Shown here one piece after another: positions 16,673 through 24,621 of a stretch of 54,660 nt of DNA; position 1 is the stretch's first letter; every line of letters begins with the position of its first letter. The position numbers and the translations under genes were made by a program. Below the pieces are notes generated by a model that did not search any database, was not told where the DNA came from, and saw only the letters and a list, made by a program, of their open reading frames with translations. The DNA is from Bacteroidota bacterium (GTDB lineage: Bacteria; Bacteroidota; Bacteroidia; Bacteroidales; VadinHA17), in assembly GCA_003250475.1 (NCBI GenBank), contig QKGI01000144.1, positions 1 to 54,660 of the forward strand, in the 5' to 3' direction.

Positions 16673-17443
16673 TCAGGCTTTACCGAACGAGCGCACCTTG
16701 ATAGCGGTGATCACCTGTTTGGTATTGAGAGGGAAGTCGCCATTCATCATCCATGAGTAGTATGACGGTTCCTCCCTGAAAACCAGCTCCACCGGTTTTC
16801 CTTTATGCTTCCCGAAATTGAACACCTCGGTACCCTGTTCGTTGAAGACTATTCTTCCTGCCAGGTCTGCATTGTTGTTGTAGGCGCTGAAAGCCGACAG
16901 CTTTTCAATGTCATTTTCAAGGTCGGGATACCTGTCAAGCTGCGCCTTGAGGATCTCATATGTGGCAGCTGTATCAGCCTGTGCGCTGTGGGCATTTTCG
17001 AGCTCCAGGTCACAATAGAACTTATAGGCAGCGCTGAGGGTCCTCTGCTCCTTCTTATGAAATATCACCTGTACATCGACATACCTGTGACGGGCAGGGT
17101 CGAAATCGACGTTTACCCTGAGGAACTCCTCACAGAGAACAGGTATATCAAACTTCATGGAGTTGAATCCTGCAAGGTCACATCCTTCAAGGAAGGAGGC
17201 AATCCTCCGCGCCACATCCTTGAAATGCGGTTCGGCTGCCACGTCAGCGTCAGTGATACCATGTACGCGTGTTGCCTCGGGTGATATCGGTATCCCGGGG
17301 TTGATTCTCAGGGTCAGCCATTCTTCGTCACCGCCGGGAGTTACTTTGAGAGCGGAGAACTCTACGATACGGTCAAAAGCAACACTTACCCCGGTTGTCT
17401 CAAGATCAAGGATGACCAGGGGTTTTCTGAGATTTAGCTCCAT
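16673..17443 (-). CDS. DnaQ-like DEDDh 3'-5' exonuclease
   Basis: The 256-residue protein has the three exonuclease motifs: ExoI LVILDLETTGV (Asp, Glu), ExoII AGFNSMKFDIPVL (Asp), and ExoIII AHSAQADTAATYEIL (His, Asp). The C-terminal about 60 residues (VFNFGKHKGKPVELVFREEPSYYSWMM) form the small domain seen in exodeoxyribonuclease X-like proteins of Bacteroidota. It lies 12 bases downstream of dnaN, the replication clamp, so a role in proofreading or repair associated with the clamp is plausible but inferred. Confidence 0.92.
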   Translation of the reverse strand: MELNLRKPLVILDLETTGVSVAFDRIVEFSALKVTPGGDEEWLTLRINPGIPISPEATRVHGITDADVAAEPHFKDVARRIASFLEGCDLAGFNSMKFDIPVLCEEFLRVNVDFDPARHRYVDVQVIFHKKEQRTLSAAYKFYCDLELENAHSAQADTAATYEILKAQLDRYPDLENDIEKLSAFSAYNNNADLAGRIVFNEQGTEVFNFGKHKGKPVELVFREEPSYYSWMMNGDFPLNTKQVITAIKVRSFGKA

Positions 17444-17455
17444 AACGGCGGGGTC

Positions 17456-18586
17456 TCAGGCGTTTATCATCATCGGCATGAGAAGCATGAGGAGGTCCTC
17501 TTCGTCATTGCCTGTCTCCGAAGGAAGGAAGAGTCCGGCTCTTGTCGGGTCTGCCAGCTCTACTATGACATCCTGGGAGGTTATGTTGGAGAGTATCTCG
17601 AGCAGGAAAACAGACTTGAAGCCTATCTCCATATCATCACCTTCATAGAGGCATTTATGACGCTCATAAGCCGAGATAGAGAAATCAACATCCTGGGCCG
17701 AGACTGTTATCTGGTTGGGTGTGAACTGCAGCTTGACAAGATTGCTGGCCTGGTTGGAGAAGACGGATACCCTGCGGAGTATATTGTAGAACTCCAGCCT
17801 GTCTATGCGCACCTTGCGCGGGTTATTCTTCGGGATGACTGAGTTGTAATTGGGGTAATTCCCTTCAACAAGGCGGCATACCACCTTATAGTCAGAGAGA
17901 ATGAAGAATGCATTCCTGTCATCAAACTCCACGGATACCACACCGCTCTCTTTGGGCAGGATATTCTTCAGCAGCGATGCCGGCTTCTTGGGCAGAATAA
18001 ATGATGCCGTATCATCAGCCTTAGCGTCGTTTCTCTGGTATCTCACCAGCTTGTGGGCATCGGAAGCCACAAAGGTAAGCTTCTCAGGAGAGGCCTCAAC
18101 GAGTATGCCTCCCATCACCGGCCGGAGCTCATCATCAGCCGTGGCAAACAATGTCCTTGATATCCCGGCAAGAAGAAGGTCAGCAGGCAGGTTGAAGCTG
18201 AACCGCTTCTCCTTCTTTATCACCGGCAGTACCGGGAAATCGATACCATTTTGCCCGACGATACTGAAACGCCCGTTCTCCGAATTAATGACAACAGCCA
18301 TCGTGTCGGGGTTGATGTCAAAGGTCAGCGGTTGCTCTGAAAACTCCTTAAGAGTATCAAGCAGTATCCTGGCAGGCAAGGCTACGGTACCGCTTCCTGT
18401 TATATTGTCAAGCCTCATGCGGGTGATGAGGGTCGACTCAAGGTCCGAAGCGGTTATCTCAAGGTCATTGCCGCTAATGCTGAACAGGAAATTATCAAGA
18501 ATCGGAAGCGTATTCTTTGTACTGATCACCCTGCTGATTGCCTGCAGGTGACCCAGCAGTTCTGTGCTTGATACAACAAATTTCAT
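17456..18586 (-). CDS. dnaN: DNA polymerase III beta subunit (sliding clamp)
   Basis: The 376-residue protein forms the ring clamp that tethers polymerase to DNA. It has the normal length and three-domain layout: MKFVVSSTELLGHLQAISRVI at the start, ARILLDTLKEFSEQPL and LPVIKKEKRFSF in the first half, GILVEASPEKLTFVASDAHKLVRY in domain II, and the C-terminal LLMLLMPMMINA. No dnaA or recF lies beside it, so this is not the classical origin gene order. It is first in a unit with the exonuclease and the FAH-type gene. Confidence 0.97.
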   Translation of the reverse strand: MKFVVSSTELLGHLQAISRVISTKNTLPILDNFLFSISGNDLEITASDLESTLITRMRLDNITGSGTVALPARILLDTLKEFSEQPLTFDINPDTMAVVINSENGRFSIVGQNGIDFPVLPVIKKEKRFSFNLPADLLLAGISRTLFATADDELRPVMGGILVEASPEKLTFVASDAHKLVRYQRNDAKADDTASFILPKKPASLLKNILPKESGVVSVEFDDRNAFFILSDYKVVCRLVEGNYPNYNSVIPKNNPRKVRIDRLEFYNILRRVSVFSNQASNLVKLQFTPNQITVSAQDVDFSISAYERHKCLYEGDDMEIGFKSVFLLEILSNITSQDVIVELADPTRAGLFLPSETGNDEEDLLMLLMPMMINA

Positions 18587-18712
18587 ATTGTCATTTTTAA
18601 AGTTACTCCGAATTATGTCAACTTATGCCGGCAACAAGTTGATTATGTGCATAGTCAGCTTGAAGAACCGGTTTATCAATATTACAAAAAAATATCATAC
18701 CCTCAAACAAAT

Positions 18713-21115
18713 TTATTTCACTGAAATATAATGCCTGCGCCTGATAGTGTTATAGGCAACCCCTGCAAGTATTATCAGGATAACGGGCATGATCGTGTTC
18801 ACCATCTGCCAGAGCGTACGCTGGCTCTTAATACGGGCCTGGTCAAGGAGTCTCGGTTTTATCTCACGTGAACGCATCCCTATGAGGCCGTTATCATTAA
18901 CAAGGTAATTGATGCAGTTGACCAGGAAGTCCTTGTTCCCGAATGTCTGCATCGTATACCTGTCCAGCCCCAGGGTAAGGGGCTCGGGTGCTCCTCCTGT
19001 CCAGCTTACTTCGTTCCTGATAATATCCGCATCGGCCACAACAATCATCTTTGTAGGCTTGCTCTCCGTCATTATCTCCCTGCCTGCCGCGCCCATAAGG
19101 CTCTCGGTCATCCTGTTGGTGAAGACCGACTGGAAGGTTCCTTCAAGGAGCACTGCCACAGGCAGCGGACCTGCATTAAACATCTGATCGGGAACGAGCT
19201 CATCAGCCTCTTCCAGGGAGATTACCAGCGGAGGCATGACTGTACGTGCCTCCTCAGAGGTAGTCAGCAGTATCTGTTTCTTTATCCCCGGGTCACGGCC
19301 TACGGTATCAACCGTACCGGCAAACTCAGCTTTCACCCTGTTGAGGTTTCTTGTCACAGGACTGTCCTGCGATGGCCTTAACAGTGGATAGTAAACCCAT
19401 GGGGACGGTACATACTGTACTCCACCGCCGGGGTTGCTCACCTTTAGCGGGATGAGCATGCAGTCGGCGTCCTGTATTATCACCGGGTTTAACCTTGCCC
19501 CATACCTGAAGAGCATGTCATTTATCGAAAGAGGCTCATAGAGTGCCACCGTTGATCCGGCGACGAGACTGTCCGCATCGACTTTTACCTCCTCGGCCAG
19601 CCACAACACCCGGCCTCCGTTCATGATATACTGGTCCAGAATAAACTTATCCTGCTCGTCAATCGTCTTCTGTGGCCCTGCGATAATCACGGCAGAATAC
19701 CTGTCGATGATACCGGGACGGCCTCCAATCACACCCCGGTCTATATTATAGAATTTCGCCAGTTCCAGGGTAAGATCGGCGACATATATCTCATCAAGCT
19801 CACCATGGCCTTCTATGAAGGCTACGGTCTGTACTGTATCCGCCGTGGCGGTGGCAATGGCCTGTATAATCTCATATTCAAGACCTTCCGTCGAATGAAG
19901 AAGGTTTGTTTCGGCCGGCAGTGTGGGGTTGTTTCTAAGGAAGTTAACAGGTATCACCGTCTCACCGCTGGTGACTGTGAGGGAAGGAAATATCCTTTTC
20001 TGTGTCCTTCCTCCTTCACCATCGGATGCCATGACATTCACCGGCATCAGCCCGCGGCTCATCAGCTGGCTGTGGTACCTGTCGCGCCCGGTGCGGTCTG
20101 ACGATTCCGAAGGATTGATAAAGTCATAGGTGATCTTCCTTCCCGAGGTGATGCGAAACTCATCAAGATACTGCTCCACACTGCGTTTCAGCTTCCTGAA
20201 GGCTATTGGCAACTCACCGTCGAGATAAACATCCACCTTCACCTCTTTATCAAGATCCCTCAGTATCCGTTTTGTCGGTTCTGCCAGGGTGAAGCGTTTG
20301 TCCTCAGTAAGGTCAACCCTGATATGCATAAGTGAGAGAAGGAGACAAACAGCTCCTGTGCATGCCAGTATAACCAGCGGTTTCCTGATCCTGCTCCTCC
20401 GCAGTGAGATCCTGGCAGCTTCGTTGAAGAAGACTGCAACAAAGATGAAATATGAAATGTCACGTATGTCAACCACCCCCCTGCTTATCGAGCGGTAGTG
20501 CTCGCTGATACCCATGGCTGATATCCTCTCCCCTGCCGATGAGAGTCCCGGCAGCATGGCGACAGCATCAAGGCCCTTGTACATGATGAACGAGAGTACC
20601 GCAGCAATGATGAAAGCAATGACCTGGTTCCCCGTCAGGGATGATGCGAACAGACCTACGGCCGAATAGACAGCTGCCAGCATCAGCAGGCCGATGAATG
20701 ATCCTGCAGTGCCACCCCTGTCAAGATTGCCGGGGGTCTCTCCCAGTATCCAGACAGATACGGCAAACACAATGCATGGCAACAATGCCAGCAACACCAG
20801 GAATACCGATGCCAGGTATTTACCATAGATGACGGCGCCATCACCCACAGGCCTCGACCAGAGGAGCTCGGCAGTGCCGGCCCGGCGCTCTTCAGAGAAA
20901 AGCCTCATTGTGACTGCCGGCACAAGAAAGAGAAAGATCCATGGGGAAAGTACAAAGAGAGTGTCAAGACCGGCATAACCGCTGTCAAGAAGATTCCACT
21001 GGCCGGGCATGATCCACATTATCAGGCTGTTGGCCAGGAGAAAGACTACCATGACAATATATCCTGTCAGCGAGCTGAAAAATCCTGCTATCTCTTTTCT
21101 GAAGAGGGTAAACAT
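18713..21115 (-). CDS. GldF-GldG fusion: gliding-type ABC permease joined to its substrate-binding-like subunit
   Basis: The 800-residue protein joins two parts that are usually separate. Residues 1 to about 245 are an ABC-2-type permease with six membrane helices and FSEERRAGTAELLWSRPVGD, matching GldF. From about 255 on, a membrane helix is followed by a GldG-like extracytoplasmic domain (RVDLTEDKRFTLAEPTKRIL, KITYDFINPSE, VAFIEGHGELDE, YIMNGGRVLWLAEEV) and a C-terminal helix near 775-792. In Flavobacterium, GldA, GldF and GldG form an ABC complex linked to gliding. The ATPase GldA is not next to it here. The frame is uninterrupted, so the fusion appears real. Confidence 0.9.
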   Translation of the reverse strand: MFTLFRKEIAGFFSSLTGYIVMVVFLLANSLIMWIMPGQWNLLDSGYAGLDTLFVLSPWIFLFLVPAVTMRLFSEERRAGTAELLWSRPVGDGAVIYGKYLASVFLVLLALLPCIVFAVSVWILGETPGNLDRGGTAGSFIGLLMLAAVYSAVGLFASSLTGNQVIAFIIAAVLSFIMYKGLDAVAMLPGLSSAGERISAMGISEHYRSISRGVVDIRDISYFIFVAVFFNEAARISLRRSRIRKPLVILACTGAVCLLLSLMHIRVDLTEDKRFTLAEPTKRILRDLDKEVKVDVYLDGELPIAFRKLKRSVEQYLDEFRITSGRKITYDFINPSESSDRTGRDRYHSQLMSRGLMPVNVMASDGEGGRTQKRIFPSLTVTSGETVIPVNFLRNNPTLPAETNLLHSTEGLEYEIIQAIATATADTVQTVAFIEGHGELDEIYVADLTLELAKFYNIDRGVIGGRPGIIDRYSAVIIAGPQKTIDEQDKFILDQYIMNGGRVLWLAEEVKVDADSLVAGSTVALYEPLSINDMLFRYGARLNPVIIQDADCMLIPLKVSNPGGGVQYVPSPWVYYPLLRPSQDSPVTRNLNRVKAEFAGTVDTVGRDPGIKKQILLTTSEEARTVMPPLVISLEEADELVPDQMFNAGPLPVAVLLEGTFQSVFTNRMTESLMGAAGREIMTESKPTKMIVVADADIIRNEVSWTGGAPEPLTLGLDRYTMQTFGNKDFLVNCINYLVNDNGLIGMRSREIKPRLLDQARIKSQRTLWQMVNTIMPVILIILAGVAYNTIRRRHYISVK

Positions 21116-21149
21116 ATTCCGTAGTTTATTGTAAAAATATCTAAAACTT

Positions 21150-22298
21150 TCAAGGCTTTAAAGGTCTGCGTGCATTTTTAATGTCAGTAATGGTTGTACC
21201 CGGGTAGTAGAAGCCTGTTATCCTGTCATAGCTCATGTTCTTTTCTGCCATGTGTTTTGCTCCGTCCTGGCACAGTCCTACACCATGCCCGTACCCTCTT
21301 CCTGTCACAATGATGCTGTCGCCGGCACTGGTAATGGCGAAGTAGCCTGACCGTAGTCCGAAATACGACCTTAACTCCTCGCTGCTAACTGTTTTACCCC
21401 CGGCCATCCTGCCGGCTGTTCTTACCGGCGTGCCTCCCGATGCCGAATAGAGTGCTGACTCTTCTCCATATTGAATCCCCTTCATAGTAAGGAATTTGTG
21501 CCATTCGCTTTCAGGCAGGCTTTTTCTCCATTCCGAAGATGCAGAAAAGCTGCACCACGGGTCGTTGACACTCACCAGGTAAGGATATGCTGCCAGCCAG
21601 ACATCGGCCGAAGAAGCCGTCAGTCCTCCGCAGTTGCCATGAAATGCAGCCACGATAAGCATGCTGTCGCGGTCAACAAGGACCTCTCCTGATGTAACAT
21701 GGCAGGCGCCGGTGATAACACTGTCGTCTATTATACCAGGATAAACCTGGCAGTGGGTATCGTCGCACAGGTTATAACCGTCAAGAGCATGCCTCCCGAT
21801 GTTCCTGTAAATGTAAGTACGGGCTACAACAGCCTGAGCCTTGAAATAATCTGCCGGTCCGTATTTGCCTGCCTCAGCACGGACAACACCCGGCAGGTAA
21901 CTCTCAACAGAGGTGATGTTCAGTACCAGCAATGATCCGGGGAATGATTTGATTCTCAGCGCACCGTCAAGTCTCTTATCCTGTTCTATACTTCCCGGGG
22001 CACGCAATCTGCAGAGAGCATTTCCGGTCACGGGTTCAAAGGAGAGTGAGTCTGCCTTCCCGTATGTTCCTGAGAGTGTCCTGTAAACAACATCATCGTT
22101 ATAACGGGTGACGGCGACTGTCTCTCCCGGCAGCAGGTGCAATGTTCCGGGGTTACCATCATCAAGCAGGTATTCGCCACTCTCGGTGGTGAAAATAACT
22201 GTCACGGGCCTGGATTGTGCAAATATGCGTACGGACACCTGGCCGACTGCTGTCAAAGGGAGGAAGAGATATAGTATCGGTAATAGAAGTCTTGTCAT
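21150..22298 (-). CDS. SpoIID/LytB-domain protein (putative peptidoglycan lytic enzyme)
   Basis: The 382-residue exported protein has a signal peptide (ending near TAVGQVSV) and the SpoIID/LytB domain: GSLLVLNITSVESYLPGVVRAEAG, AQAVVARTYIYRN, DDTHCQVYPGI, and the C-terminal GRGYGHGVGLCQDGAKHMAEK. Family members act on denuded glycan strands of peptidoglycan; the Bacteroidota members are little studied, and this species shows no sign of sporulation. Its start overlaps the lpxB stop by 4 bases, so it belongs to the surE-lpxB operon. Confidence 0.88.
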   Translation of the reverse strand: MTRLLLPILYLFLPLTAVGQVSVRIFAQSRPVTVIFTTESGEYLLDDGNPGTLHLLPGETVAVTRYNDDVVYRTLSGTYGKADSLSFEPVTGNALCRLRAPGSIEQDKRLDGALRIKSFPGSLLVLNITSVESYLPGVVRAEAGKYGPADYFKAQAVVARTYIYRNIGRHALDGYNLCDDTHCQVYPGIIDDSVITGACHVTSGEVLVDRDSMLIVAAFHGNCGGLTASSADVWLAAYPYLVSVNDPWCSFSASSEWRKSLPESEWHKFLTMKGIQYGEESALYSASGGTPVRTAGRMAGGKTVSSEELRSYFGLRSGYFAITSAGDSIIVTGRGYGHGVGLCQDGAKHMAEKNMSYDRITGFYYPGTTITDIKNARRPLKP

Positions 22299-23431
22299 TG
22301 ACCTTTTGCCGCCACCTTCAGGTTTTTAACCATATCCTCCGCTACTCTTGATGAGGCGCCGCCACCGCCAAGTATACCGCGAAGCTCGCTGTAATCTCTC
22401 CTTATCTCTTCATGCCTGTTGCCTGAGGTAATAATATTTTTCAGCTCGGCATTTAGCTCATCCCTGTTCAGATCGTGCTGTATCAGCTCCCTTACCACCT
22501 CCCTGTCCATTATCAGGTTCACCAGCGACAGGAAACGCACCTTGATAAACCTCTTTCCCAGTGTGTAAGTAACAGAGCTGGTCCTGTAACAAACCGCCTG
22601 CGGCACATCAAAGAGTGCTGCTTCGAGGGTTGCGGTACCTGAGGTTACCAGCGCCGCCTCGGCTATCGCCAGGAGATCATAGGTATGACCGTTGATAACT
22701 CTCACGGGTGATGACCCTATGATATTTCCGTATAGTTCAGCCGGCAGGTGGTCCATGGCCGCCACTACGAACTGATAGTGCGGGAAGTCAGCTGCCACAC
22801 TCACCATGACCGGAAGTATCTTGCTTACCTCCTGCATCCTGCTCCCTGCCAGAAGGGCTATCACCGGCCTGTTATCCAGGCCAAGTGAGGCTATGATGCT
22901 TTGTCTTCCGGGAGCAGTATTGCGCCATGACTCCACTTGATCGATAAGCGGATTGCCTAGGAAGGTCACATTATAATCAAATCGCCTGTAAAATGCCTGC
23001 TCAAAGGGAAAGATAATGTAAAGCCTGTCGACATACCTTTTTATCTTAACCACCCTTCCTTCACGCCAGGCCCAGAACTTAGGAGAGATGTAATAATAGA
23101 CCCTAATGCCAAGCTGCTTCACAAATTTTGCTATCCGCAGGTTGAAACCCGGATAATCAATCAGTATTACCACATCGGGTTTCATCGATGTTATCTGCCT
23201 GTGGCAGTCTGAAAAATTGGCCTTCACCCTGCGTATATTAACCAGCACCTCCCAGGCTCCCATGAATGCCGTTTCGCGGTAGTGCTTAAGCAGGCGGGCT
23301 CCGGCCTCTTTCATGAGATCTCCTCCCCAGCATGCAATCTCAGCAGCCGGATCTGCCGTCAACAGGTTCTTCACCAGGCTGGACCCGTGAAGATCACCTG
23401 AAGGCTCTCCTGCAATGATAAAATACTTCAT
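22295..23431 (-). CDS. lpxB: Lipid-A-disaccharide synthase
   Basis: LpxB joins UDP-2,3-diacylglucosamine and lipid X to make the disaccharide core of lipid A at the inner face of the inner membrane. The 378-residue protein has the GT19 motifs IIAGEPSGDLHGSSLVKNL, FMGAWEVL, VVILIDYPGFNLRIAK, YYISPKFWAWREGRVVKIK, FPFEQAFY, LLAGSRMQEV and TSGTATLEAALF. The length is normal. It lies directly behind a small membrane protein gene and surE. Confidence 0.96.
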   Translation of the reverse strand: MKYFIIAGEPSGDLHGSSLVKNLLTADPAAEIACWGGDLMKEAGARLLKHYRETAFMGAWEVLVNIRRVKANFSDCHRQITSMKPDVVILIDYPGFNLRIAKFVKQLGIRVYYYISPKFWAWREGRVVKIKRYVDRLYIIFPFEQAFYRRFDYNVTFLGNPLIDQVESWRNTAPGRQSIIASLGLDNRPVIALLAGSRMQEVSKILPVMVSVAADFPHYQFVVAAMDHLPAELYGNIIGSSPVRVINGHTYDLLAIAEAALVTSGTATLEAALFDVPQAVCYRTSSVTYTLGKRFIKVRFLSLVNLIMDREVVRELIQHDLNRDELNAELKNIITSGNRHEEIRRDYSELRGILGGGGASSRVAEDMVKNLKVAAKGQ

Positions 23432-23432
23432 T

Positions 23433-23729
23433 CTAGAACAGTTTTAACCCGAAAACAACCAGTGCCCAGGCTATCGTAATACCCAGGACACCCTTTGAAG
23501 CTCTGAGCATGTCAAAACGGTTGAAGATGAGGAATATGATAATATTGGCAAAAACAGAGACACTCATTATCTCGGTGATATTGCCGGCATCTGCTATCTT
23601 TTTGAAGTAGAAGGAAAAGGAAAGCCCGTGCCGGGTTATGAGGAAGAAAACAATGAAGGCAATGACGGGTATTACCAGTCCTGATATCACCCCGGCCAAA
23701 GCGTTATTGAAACGTTTCCTGAACCACAT
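23433..23729 (-). CDS. Small three-helix membrane protein between surE and lpxB
   Basis: The protein is 98 residues from the ATG that directly follows the surE stop (MWFRKRFNNALAGVISGL). It has three predicted membrane helices around residues 10-30, 47-67 and 76-96. An in-frame TTG 27 bases upstream would add nine residues overlapping surE, which I consider less likely. I do not know its function. Its conserved-looking place between surE and lpxB suggests an envelope role, by context only. Confidence 0.8.
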   Translation of the reverse strand: MWFRKRFNNALAGVISGLVIPVIAFIVFFLITRHGLSFSFYFKKIADAGNITEIMSVSVFANIIIFLIFNRFDMLRASKGVLGITIAWALVVFGLKLF

Positions 23730-23730
23730 A

Positions 23731-24507
23731 TCAGAATTTTGATTTGAGAGTGTCAATGTAATTATAGGCGGTCATGTCGGTAGTCACTGGAACCACAGAT
23801 ACATAACCGTTCTGTATAGCCCATTCATCGGTATCTTTTGCATCGGGCTCATGGTTTATGAAGTTACCCGTCAGCCAGTAGTATGTCTTCCCGGCCGGGT
23901 CTTTTCTCTTTTCAAATTCCTCCTGCCAGCTACCCATAGCCTGACGGGCTACAACCATACCTTTGATCTCCGATGCCGGCAGGTCCGGGAAGTTGACGTT
24001 CAGGCATACACCGTCAGGCAGCGGTTCCCGGAGCAACAAGCTGCAGACCTTCCTGATATATTCACCGCAACCTGAAAAATCTGCAGAGGACGAATAGCTG
24101 TTCAGTGAGAAGCCTACGGAGGTTATTTTATAAAGGCATCCCTCGAGGGCTGCCGCCATGGTACCCGAATAGAGTATGCTGGCCGAGGCGTTTGACCCGT
24201 GATTGATGCCGGATACTATCAGGTCGGGTTTGCGTTCGAGGAGCTGGTTCACGGCTAGCTTCACGCCATCGGCAGGCGTGCCGCTGCACGCATATATCCG
24301 CCTGTTATCATTTTCCTCAAGTAGTTTAACCCTGAGCGGCTGTTTGACCGTCAGAGCCTGCGACATCGCGCTACGGCTCTCGGTAGCTGAGATGACCACC
24401 AGCTTGCCGAACTCCTGCATGATGTCGATAAGAGTCCTGATGCCACCGGCATACAGACCGTCATCATTGGTAATAAGTATCAGCTTATCCTTTTCCTCTA
24501 TTTTCAT
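23731..24507 (-). CDS. surE: 5'/3'-nucleotidase SurE
   Basis: SurE is a metal-dependent phosphatase of nucleoside monophosphates. The 258-residue protein has the metal site in ILITNDDGLYAGGIRTL, then SGINHGSNASASILYSGTMAAALEG and the NVNFPD stretch. The length is normal. It is first in the minus-strand unit surE-membrane protein-lpxB-SpoIID, with an exact -7 box 20 bases upstream of the start. Confidence 0.96.
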   Translation of the reverse strand: MKIEEKDKLILITNDDGLYAGGIRTLIDIMQEFGKLVVISATESRSAMSQALTVKQPLRVKLLEENDNRRIYACSGTPADGVKLAVNQLLERKPDLIVSGINHGSNASASILYSGTMAAALEGCLYKITSVGFSLNSYSSSADFSGCGEYIRKVCSLLLREPLPDGVCLNVNFPDLPASEIKGMVVARQAMGSWQEEFEKRKDPAGKTYYWLTGNFINHEPDAKDTDEWAIQNGYVSVVPVTTDMTAYNYIDTLKSKF

Positions 24508-24526
24508 GTGGCAATTTGTTGACGTG

Positions 24527-24534
24527 CAAATATA
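24527..24534 (-). promoter_or_regulatory. -7 box of the surE-lpxB operon
   Basis: Read on the minus strand, this is TATATTTG, an exact match to TAnnTTTG, 20 bases before the surE start codon. The predicted leader is about 12 nt. Confidence 0.65.
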
Positions 24535-24590
24535 ACGATAATGATCGTCCTTTTAACAGGGCCCCTGTTATGCCACAAACCTTTTTTCCT

Positions 24591-24598
24591 TACTTTTG
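24591..24598 (+). promoter_or_regulatory. -7 box of the pheT operon
   Basis: TACTTTTG matches TAnnTTTG and lies 23 bases before the pheT start at 24622. It faces away from the surE promoter in the same 114-bp gap. Confidence 0.6.
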
Positions 24599-24621
24599 CA
24601 TGTTAAAATAACTATTATACA

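Noticed and set aside
17901-18551. 216-codon open frame on the plus strand opposite dnaN
   Set aside because: It is antisense to an essential, complete gene; the composition (runs of Ser, Leu, Arg) is typical of a shadow frame.
17456-18712. dnaN region considered as a replication origin
   Set aside because: No dnaA gene or cluster of DnaA boxes is seen nearby, and the neighbours are an exonuclease and a FAH-family gene.
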